This document shows, in pieces, positions 1 to 4,312 of a stretch of DNA of 5,623 bases. The notes below the pieces were generated by a model. It ran no database searches. It saw only the letters and a list, made by a program, of their open reading frames with translations, and was not told where the DNA came from. The stretch lies in contig DNPC01000255.1 in NCBI GenBank assembly GCA_003501565.1, positions 1 through 5,623 of the forward strand. Reading direction: 5' to 3'. Made by a program: the position numbers and the translations under genes. Within the stretch, counting starts at the first letter, position 1, and every line of letters begins with the position of its first letter. Source of the stretch: Planctomycetaceae bacterium. Its GTDB lineage: Bacteria > Planctomycetota > Planctomycetia > Pirellulales > Pirellulaceae.

Positions 1-81
1 CTTCTCAAACTGGCCAAACAAGGCATCCGCGACCTCACCGAACTCCAACAAAAAGCACTCGGCCGCCAATGGCCACTTTAA
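1..81 (+). CDS. rph: Ribonuclease PH, C-terminal end (partial)
   Basis: Only the last 26 codons and the TAA stop (79-81) lie in the window, in frame 1. The peptide begins LLKLAKQGIRDLTELQQKAL and ends GRQWPL. This closely resembles the C-terminal helix of ribonuclease PH, whose family consensus runs roughly LLxLAxKGIxELxxLQxxAL. RNase PH is a cytoplasmic phosphorolytic 3'-5' exoribonuclease that trims tRNA 3' ends and degrades structured RNA, using phosphate and releasing nucleoside diphosphates. The catalytic core lies upstream of the window and cannot be checked. The gene is convergent with the transporter at 117-1118, with 35 bp between the two stop codons. The call rests on a short stretch recognised from memory of the family, so a different protein ending in a similar amphipathic helix is possible but less likely. 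Confidence 0.7.
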   Translation, partial: LLKLAKQGIRDLTELQQKALGRQWPL

Positions 82-116
82 AGCTACTGGTTGGGACACA
101 GTAACTGCTCCCGCCG
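82..116. other. Convergent intergenic spacer
   Basis: This is a 35-bp gap between the stop codons of the rph end and the transporter. A weak dyad (GGGA at 93-96 with TCCC at 109-112) is present, without a T-run on either strand. It is too weak to call a terminator. Confidence 0.4.
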
Positions 117-1118
117 TTAATTGGCCTCGACGAGTAGTAGAACGATCGCGAGCAACAGCAATACTGCTCCAATGCACCTCGTTCCGAGTGTCTTTCGATC
201 CATCGCAGCGCCGGGAAGCTTGTATTTCGCGCCCAGCCAAACGACGACCAGAAGACTCCACAGCCCTCGCGTGCTGTACACCACGTTGGCCTCTGCCGCT
301 TTGTGCCAGAAAGCGACGCTGGCCACAATCGCTAACGCCTGGACCGCAAAGAAAAACCCGACGCCGAATAACACGGCGGATTGCCGACGGTTAAGCTTTC
401 GAAGCGGCTCCTCAAACCCAAAGCAAAACGATAGCGACAATACCGTGCTACCAATGAACATCAGCGGCAAGAAACCATTACCGGGAAAACTGCTACTCCA
501 AAGTTGAACGCAGACATCAAACAAGGCAAATGCAGCCGCACCACTAGCCGCGGTCGCCACCGAATACAATTTTCCACCACGCGAATCCGCGGCAGGTGAG
601 TAGTTGAGCACGGCCACTCCGATGCATGCAATCGCACAAGCTGGCCAGATCATCGTTGGTAACGAACCGGCTCCGATCACTGCGATGAACAACGGTACAA
701 AGATGAGTTTGAGTCCAAGCACCGGTGCGGCAATCGAAACATCGCCGCGCGTGATTGAAAGAAGCGTTAAAACCTGCCCAATGATGTAAAGCACAGCCAC
801 CACGCCCGGCTGCCACCACCAAACGATTGGGGCGATTGCTGTTGCCCCTAACCAAAACGGCTGGAACGAGAGAGCTGTGACTAGATTTGACGCGAAGTTA
901 ACTCGCCAGATATCGATCCGAAGAACGGCCGCGAACTTTAAACACAACGTCGCGAATGCAAACAGCATGGCCGCGCTAAGCGGCAGCAAAACGACTCCGA
1001 ACAACTCACTCAGATTCAATTCGGAGACCCACAGGGGTTTTAGACGACTGACGATGGAACACAAATTGTGCCAGCGGAAACTTGGATTATATCCTAGTAT
1101 TGATTGAGCGAATCGCAT
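117..1118 (-). CDS. EamA/DMT-type membrane transporter
   Basis: The protein is highly hydrophobic, about 333 residues from the ATG at 1118. Numbering from the longest possible start (GTG at 1124), ten membrane segments are visible near residues 42-63, 76-93, 105-125, 130-150, 156-174, 186-208, 217-236, 249-273, 281-299 and 315-332. This is the 5+5 pattern of the drug/metabolite transporter (EamA) family. Length and the GDVSIAAPVLGLKLIF stretch after helix 3 also fit. These are inner-membrane carriers for small metabolites; the substrate cannot be read from sequence. The start is uncertain. The first ~38 residues are not membrane-like, and a perfect TATAAT on the minus strand (1091-1086) falls inside them, so translation may begin at an internal TTG (1064 or 1019). 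No good Shine-Dalgarno precedes any candidate. It is divergent from the DUF1559 gene, and no operon partner is evident. Confidence 0.8.
   Translation of the reverse strand: MRFAQSILGYNPSFRWHNLCSIVSRLKPLWVSELNLSELFGVVLLPLSAAMLFAFATLCLKFAAVLRIDIWRVNFASNLVTALSFQPFWLGATAIAPIVWWWQPGVVAVLYIIGQVLTLLSITRGDVSIAAPVLGLKLIFVPLFIAVIGAGSLPTMIWPACAIACIGVAVLNYSPAADSRGGKLYSVATAASGAAAFALFDVCVQLWSSSFPGNGFLPLMFIGSTVLSLSFCFGFEEPLRKLNRRQSAVLFGVGFFFAVQALAIVASVAFWHKAAEANVVYSTRGLWSLLVVVWLGAKYKLPGAAMDRKTLGTRCIGAVLLLLAIVLLLVEAN
1086..1091 (-). promoter_or_regulatory. Possible -10 box for the transporter gene
   Basis: The minus strand reads TATAAT exactly, in the context GGATATAATCC. No convincing -35 hexamer lies 15-18 bp upstream. 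If used, transcription would begin near 1079, inside the longest reading frame, and translation would then start at a TTG (1064 or 1019). A 6-bp match in this composition can arise by chance. Confidence 0.25.
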
Positions 1119-1297
1119 ATCCACTCATCGCTTGATCCCCGCCACCGATCACTCTTTCGGAATCTAGCGTTACGGCATAAGCATCGTCAATCGTTGCGTC
1201 ATTACCAATTAATTCCGCAAAAGCGATCACTGGCATGCCACGTCGATTCCTCCCGCCAACACACGGCGGCTTTATCGGCAACTGCCCAGCGAGCGAC

Positions 1298-1325
1298 TTG
1301 ACGAAAATGTAGCCGCGACTACACT
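1298..1325 (+). promoter_or_regulatory. Candidate promoter of the DUF1559 operon
   Basis: TTGACG at 1298-1303 (5 of 6 to the sigma-70 -35 consensus) is followed after 16 bp by TACACT at 1320-1325 (4 of 6 to the -10 consensus). The start of transcription would be near 1332, leaving an ~85-nt leader that begins with the 24-bp palindrome. A competing -10-like TACAAT lies in the right arm of the palindrome (1354-1359) but has a poor -35. Planctomycete promoters are poorly described, so this is a consensus match only. Confidence 0.3.
1308..1323. repeat. Small dyad TGTAG-N6-CTACA
   Basis: TGTAG (1308-1312) and CTACA (1319-1323) are exact reverse complements around the loop CCGCGA. The left flank (AAAATGTAGCC, 1304-1314) repeats almost exactly as AAAATTGTAGCC 33 bp later at the start of the larger palindrome. 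The two look like tandem degenerate copies of one unit. Confidence 0.55.
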
Positions 1326-1337
1326 TCAAAGAGGCAA

Positions 1338-1361
1338 AAATTGTAGCCTAGGCTACAATTT
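1338..1361. repeat. Perfect 24-bp palindrome
   Basis: The left arm AAATTGTAGCCT (1338-1349) is exactly the reverse complement of the right arm AGGCTACAATTT (1350-1361), with no unpaired centre. A perfect 24-bp palindrome is very unlikely by chance in a few hundred bases. It lies 56 bp upstream of the GTG start, just after the candidate promoter, where an operator or a leader hairpin would sit. With no loop it fits a dimeric protein's binding site better than an RNA terminator, and there is no upstream gene on this strand for it to terminate. Both arms contain TACAAT when read outward. Confidence 0.85.
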
Positions 1362-1403
1362 GGCCGGAGAATTCAAATCGAATTGGCGGACACTCCATTT
1401 CAC

Positions 1404-1407
1404 AAGG
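1404..1407 (+). promoter_or_regulatory. Shine-Dalgarno-like AAGG deciding the GTG start
   Basis: AAGG ends 9 bases before the GTG at 1417. This spacing, together with a normal-length prepilin leader from that GTG, supports it over the in-frame TTG at 1360, which lies inside the 24-bp palindrome and has no such site. Confidence 0.5.
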
Positions 1408-1416
1408 TTTGCTAGG

Positions 1417-2517
1417 GTGAAAGTTCACGATATTCCCAGCTTGCGATCCCGCATTCGATCCGGTTTCACGTTGGTGGAACTCTTGGTGGTGATTGCCATT
1501 ATTGGAATCCTGGTAGGGTTGCTGCTACCAGCCGTCCAGGCCGCTCGAGAGGCCGCTCGGCGAATCCAATGCACCAACAATATGAAACAGATCGGCTTGG
1601 CGATGCACAACTATGCTTCCGCCCACCGAGTCTTTCCCAGTGGTTATGTCAGCTTTGCGACACGCACGGGTCGTGGCCCCGCTTGGGCCAACATTCATCC
1701 TGAGACTTGGGACGCGGCCCCAGGCTGGGGTTGGGGAACCTTGTTACTACCGTTCATGGAACAAACAGCGCTATCAAACAGCATCGATTTTCGGCAGCCG
1801 ATTTGGGCTCCCGCAAACGAGGCGGCTATCGCTCAGCCGCTGTCAACATTCATGTGCCCTTCGTCCAGCGGGCCGACAGATCCATTCACAGTTCGACGCG
1901 CTGATGCACAGGCGCTCGAAATCGCCGGTCGGCGCGTCCGCGTCGGACGATCTAACTACATTGCCAGCCATGGACAAGAATCCTGCTGGGGCGAATGCGG
2001 GGCCGCCACTTCCGGCCTCGTCTTCACTAACATTTACACCGGTGCAACACGAACGGTACGCATTGATGGGGATGCCAGCGCTGTTGCCGACGGTCCGTTC
2101 TACCGCAATAGCCGAGTTGGTTTCAGCGATATCACCGATGGAACTAGTTCAACGATCTTTGTAGGCGAGCATTCGTCAAAACTGAGCGACAAAACCTGGG
2201 TAGGTGTGGTACCTGGTGCGGTTGTTCACCCAAGATTCACTACACCCGAAAATGGCCCCGACGCTGCGGCAACTTTGATCATGATGCATATTGGGCCATC
2301 GGGTGGAGAGCTTGACATTACCGGTGCACCCATCATCCACCCTGTCAATTTCCCAACCCTCCATGTCGGCCAGATGTATTCGGAACATCCCGGCGGCGGC
2401 AATGTCCTTTATGGCGATGGCTCGGTGCGATTCATGCCTCAATCCATTGATCTGTTCGTTGCTGCTGAGCTGGCTAGCATGGACGAAGGCGAAATCGTTT
2501 CGACCGAAGGACTGTAA
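1417..2517 (+). CDS. DUF1559 protein with prepilin-type N-terminus
   Basis: From the GTG at 1417 the protein has 366 residues. A basic 16-residue leader ends in Gly16, followed by FTLVELLVVIAIIGILVGLL. This is a type IV prepilin/pseudopilin signal: cleavage after Gly16, Phe17 as the methylated residue, Glu at +5 of the mature chain and one membrane helix. Next comes LLPAVQAAREAARR and a conserved block with CTNNMKQIGLAMHNY, the usual opening of DUF1559 proteins. Later landmarks are SDITDGTSSTIFVGE (about 236-251) and the C-terminal HPGGGNVLYGDGSVRFM (about 324-340), the family's H-x9-DG signature. The family is expanded in Planctomycetes, often to dozens of copies per genome; its function is unknown, and an exported pilin-like or cell-surface role is inferred. 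Length is normal and the gene looks intact. An in-frame TTG at 1360 would add 19 residues and give an atypically long leader. The small membrane-protein gene follows after 2 bp. Confidence 0.93.
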   Translation: MKVHDIPSLRSRIRSGFTLVELLVVIAIIGILVGLLLPAVQAAREAARRIQCTNNMKQIGLAMHNYASAHRVFPSGYVSFATRTGRGPAWANIHPETWDAAPGWGWGTLLLPFMEQTALSNSIDFRQPIWAPANEAAIAQPLSTFMCPSSSGPTDPFTVRRADAQALEIAGRRVRVGRSNYIASHGQESCWGECGAATSGLVFTNIYTGATRTVRIDGDASAVADGPFYRNSRVGFSDITDGTSSTIFVGEHSSKLSDKTWVGVVPGAVVHPRFTTPENGPDAAATLIMMHIGPSGGELDITGAPIIHPVNFPTLHVGQMYSEHPGGGNVLYGDGSVRFMPQSIDLFVAAELASMDEGEIVSTEGL

Positions 2518-2519
2518 CG

Positions 2520-2873
2520 TTGGCATCTTCAGAGAAGCCGATTGCAATTTGGATCGGTGCGGTTTTGGGATTCTTGGCTGTCGCTACTCTGGCCTGGTGG
2601 TTGCTCGGCAGCAGTTCACCTGAGGTAGGCAAGCGGGGCTCGGAAATTTCCCTGGCACTACTGGGTGCTTGCAAGCTGCAGGACGAACAGCGGCTCGCCA
2701 CACTTGCCAATACACTTGAAGAATCGTCGGCAGAACTCAGCGAGGCAGAATACACTGCATTGAGCAACGTTATCCAGCTCGCGCAATCAGGCGATTGGTC
2801 AGCGGCGACACGCCGCATCCAAACCATCATGGCCGATCAAGCTCAAGCAGTCGAACTCCCCGAACTCGATTAG
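2520..2873 (+). CDS. Small single-pass membrane protein, unknown function
   Basis: A 117-residue protein starting at TTG (2520). The start is supported by GAAGG at 2506-2510, 9 bases upstream inside the end of the DUF1559 gene, and by the absence of an earlier usable start. Residues 1-6 are a short polar tail, 7-29 form one hydrophobic helix (IAIWIGAVLGFLAVATLAWW), and the rest is a charged, helix-prone domain rich in Ala, Glu, Leu and Gln, ending acidic (VELPELD). The topology is probably N-in with the domain outside the cytoplasmic membrane. I do not recognise a named family. The 2-bp gap to the DUF1559 stop implies co-transcription and probably translational coupling. DUF1559 genes in planctomycetes are often followed by small exported or membrane proteins, which suggests a partner role, but this is inference. 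Confidence 0.8.
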   Translation: MASSEKPIAIWIGAVLGFLAVATLAWWLLGSSSPEVGKRGSEISLALLGACKLQDEQRLATLANTLEESSAELSEAEYTALSNVIQLAQSGDWSAATRRIQTIMADQAQAVELPELD

Positions 2874-2879
2874 CGCTAA
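2870..2879. repeat. 10-bp palindrome over the operon stop codon
   Basis: TTAGCGCTAA is a perfect 10-bp palindrome that includes the TAG stop (2871-2873). It has no loop and no following T-run. Its role is unknown and it may be chance. Confidence 0.35.
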
Positions 2880-2883
2880 ACCG

Positions 2884-2949
2884 ATCGAATCGCTGTAGCG
2901 GGACTGGTAGGATGGCTTGGGTTGAGCCCCTGCGAACTCCAGATTCGAT
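2884..2949. repeat. Inverted repeat ATCGAATC / GATTCGAT around an inner hairpin
   Basis: ATCGAATC (2884-2891) is the exact reverse complement of GATTCGAT (2942-2949). Between them, GGTAGGATGGCTTGGGTTGAGC (read in two parts: GGTAGGATGG at 2906-2915, CTTGGGTTGAGC at 2916-2927) resembles the first half of GTAGGGTGGGTTGAGC-type dispersed repeats seen in many bacterial genomes, and GGCT (2914-2917) can pair with AGCC (2925-2928). It may be a degraded dispersed repeat or a transcription end; the resemblance is from memory. Confidence 0.4.
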
Positions 2950-3012
2950 GACCAAGCAACGCCTGGCCGTACCACCTGTTCTCAACAACAGGCCGTTGAC
3001 GTGATCGGTCTT

Positions 3013-3060
3013 CGCCGACTCGCACCGCCCGAATTGTAGCCAATCCAGCTACCGTCGGCG
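3013..3060. terminator. Nested inverted repeats between convergent genes
   Basis: Outer arms CGCCGAC (3013-3019) and GTCGGCG (3054-3060) pair exactly. Nested inside, GTAGC (3036-3040) pairs with GCTAC (3048-3052) around a 7-nt loop. The inner left side reads GAATTGTAGCC, sharing AATTGTAGCC with the palindrome at 1338-1361. The structure sits 10 bp beyond the LysR stop and ~140 bp past the DUF1559 operon, so it could end transcription in either direction. There is no T-run, so calling it a terminator is tentative. Confidence 0.35.
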
Positions 3061-3070
3061 GCGAATTCTG

Positions 3071-4036
3071 CTAACGACGTTTTTGGGATTTGCTGCCAGC
3101 AGCTTCTTTACGGTAGTGTTCAATCAGGGCCTCACGGAACGCGACCTGGTGAGACGATTCGTAGCGGTGCCTGCGACGCACAACAGTGATGTGCTCAACA
3201 CCGAACAGATGTGTAACATCCGAGAATGCCAGATGAGGTTCTCCTTCCAATTGACGTTTGAAGCCCTCGCTGACAGGCGCTATCGCAATGCCAAAATTCA
3301 TTCCAACATACTGCATCAACAAGCTTTTCGTGCTCGCCTCAAAAGCCACTTGCAAATCGTGTAGCGGGAGTGACTGACTGAACACGGACTCGATGCGCGA
3401 ACGGGAGTTCGTGCCTTCACTGGGCATGATTAAGGGATATTTGACTAGGTCAACCAAGTTTATTGATTCAAGCTCATGCAATGGATGTCCAGGCTTGCAG
3501 ATCAACATAAACGGTAAATCGCAAACATGGTCGACAAGCAAGGAGTTTGATGTCGCCATATCTAGTTGCCCCACGACCGCCAAATCGACTTCGCCACGAT
3601 CAATCAACTCGCGGCATGGATTGGATGGAAGATCGACGAGACTCAGCGACACATCCGGAAATGACTCGCAGTAGGAACGGATCGCCGACGGCAGGTCATA
3701 AACTAAAATGTCATTGGGCGCAGCAACCGAAAGCGTCGGTGTGACTGCTTCTTGGCTACAAAAGTCGTGACGTATTGCATCAAACCCCTGCACGACAGGA
3801 CGAGCAAGCTCCACCAGCGTTTCGCCTTGCCCTGTCAACTCTACTTGCTGCCCCTGGACGACCACCAGCGACATATCAAACTCTTTTTCTAGGCCACGTA
3901 TTTGCTGCCAGACCGATGGAGTTGAGAGCCCTAAACTGGTTGCCGTAGCGGCGAAGCTACCGCACTTTGACAACTCCACAATTGCACGCAATTGGGCGAT
4001 GCGGAGTTCTTTGTAATAGCGACGGGTGTTTGCCAT
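3071..4036 (-). CDS. LysR-family transcriptional regulator
   Basis: The protein has 321 residues from ATG at 4036, a normal length for the family. Residues 13-70 form the winged helix-turn-helix: LRIAQLRAIVELSKCGSFAA leads into TATSLGLSTPSVWQQIRGLE, with the recognition helix around 38-50. A linker helix follows (about 70-92). Residues ~100-305 look like the periplasmic-binding-protein-like effector domain, including LSVAAPNDI, GEVDLAVVGQLD and YVGMNFGIAIAP, the usual glycine-rich stretch late in the domain. The tail is basic (KSQKRR). It acts in the cytoplasm as a DNA-binding regulator, normally a tetramer responding to a small molecule; the ligand cannot be read from sequence. It is divergent from the GH13 phosphorylase across 276 bp, so that gene is its best candidate target, and LysR proteins usually also control their own gene. 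No clear Shine-Dalgarno precedes the ATG. Confidence 0.93.
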   Translation of the reverse strand: MANTRRYYKELRIAQLRAIVELSKCGSFAATATSLGLSTPSVWQQIRGLEKEFDMSLVVVQGQQVELTGQGETLVELARPVVQGFDAIRHDFCSQEAVTPTLSVAAPNDILVYDLPSAIRSYCESFPDVSLSLVDLPSNPCRELIDRGEVDLAVVGQLDMATSNSLLVDHVCDLPFMLICKPGHPLHELESINLVDLVKYPLIMPSEGTNSRSRIESVFSQSLPLHDLQVAFEASTKSLLMQYVGMNFGIAIAPVSEGFKRQLEGEPHLAFSDVTHLFGVEHITVVRRRHRYESSHQVAFREALIEHYRKEAAGSKSQKRR

Positions 4037-4312
4037 ACGCGTTGATTTTCGTTAGGCATCTCACAAGACACGAACTTCAGATTAGGCAATTATAAACGCT
4101 GCCGAGTGCTTGAAAAGCATGCTTGCCTCGCCGGACCGGAGATCCGTGTCCCCCAGGGCCCCAGAGAGCATCTCGCAAACTCCTCGCATGTTGGCGCTCC
4201 AAACCGGGGCGTTCGTAAAGGTAGCGCCATTGCTTCAATTCAGCTACGTTTGTAAACAGCAGGTTATGTCTCCGAAGGCGGAACAAATTACCAACCTCAA
4301 GTTAAGACATCC
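4037..4312. promoter_or_regulatory. Divergent control region, LysR gene and phosphorylase
   Basis: The 276-bp gap holds a good minus-strand promoter candidate (4089-4116), a 10-bp palindrome AAGCATGCTT (4115-4124) overlapping its -35, a repeated TTAGGCA (4052-4058 and 4082-4088, 30 bp apart) and a forward TATAAA (4091-4096) overlapping the reverse -10. Nearer the phosphorylase there are a GTAGC/GCTAC dyad (4221-4225, 4243-4247) and a small hairpin TCCG-AAGG-CGGA (4271-4282) nested inside AGGTT/AACCT (4261-4265, 4293-4297). Any one short match could be chance. No real gene is seen here; short frames on both strands lack protein-like composition. Confidence 0.5.
4089..4116 (-). promoter_or_regulatory. 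Candidate promoter of the LysR gene
   Basis: Read on the minus strand, TTTTCA (4116-4111, 4 of 6 to consensus) is followed after 16 bp by a perfect TATAAT (4094-4089). Transcription would start near 4082, giving a leader of about 45 nt. The palindrome AAGCATGCTT (4115-4124) touches the -35 box and is where a regulator could act. Confidence 0.4.

Larger units (their letters stand above)
1119..1416. promoter_or_regulatory. Divergent intergenic region with tandem dyads
   Basis: About 300 bp separate the transporter start from the GTG start of the DUF1559 gene. It holds a candidate forward promoter (1298-1325), a small hairpin (1308-1323), a perfect 24-bp palindrome (1338-1361) and a Shine-Dalgarno-like AAGG (1404-1407). 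On the minus strand an 80-codon frame (1329-1087) crosses the left half. Its last ~50 residues look somewhat protein-like, but its first 30 do not, and I do not call it a gene. No tRNA or other recognisable RNA gene is seen. Confidence 0.5.
2874..3070. other. Convergent intergenic region rich in inverted repeats
   Basis: This 197-bp gap lies between the end of the DUF1559 operon and the stop codon of the LysR gene. It contains an 8-bp inverted repeat with 50-nt spacing (2884-2949), a 7-bp repeat with nested inner dyad (3013-3060) and an EcoRI-like GAATTC (3063-3068) three bases before the LysR stop. No reading frame here looks like a gene. Termination for both converging transcripts most likely happens here, but no classic GC-hairpin plus T-run is present. 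Confidence 0.5.

Noticed and set aside
121..507. 128-codon forward frame, and other frames opposite the transporter (188-394, 35-328, 544-855, 604-789, 877-1107).
   Set aside because: They are antisense or shifted shadows of a clear ten-helix membrane protein, with Ser/Arg/Pro-rich products and no family features.
1360..1416. TTG at 1360 as start of the DUF1559 protein, adding 19 residues.
   Set aside because: It lies inside the 24-bp palindrome without a ribosome binding site and gives an overlong prepilin leader. The GTG at 1417 has AAGG upstream and a normal 16-residue leader.
1613..2164. 183-codon forward frame inside the DUF1559 gene, plus frames at 1707-1904, 2176-2547 and 2291-2623.
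   Set aside because: The DUF1559 frame carries family motifs from end to end, so these are out-of-frame shadows.
2870..2950. Possible tRNA-like fold suggested by the paired arms.
   Set aside because: There is no GTTCGA-type T-loop, no plausible anticodon arm and no acceptor stem of the right spacing.
4077..4286. 69-codon minus-strand frame in the LysR-phosphorylase intergenic region.
   Set aside because: It overlaps the candidate LysR promoter and its product is rich in Arg, His and Trp without recognisable structure.
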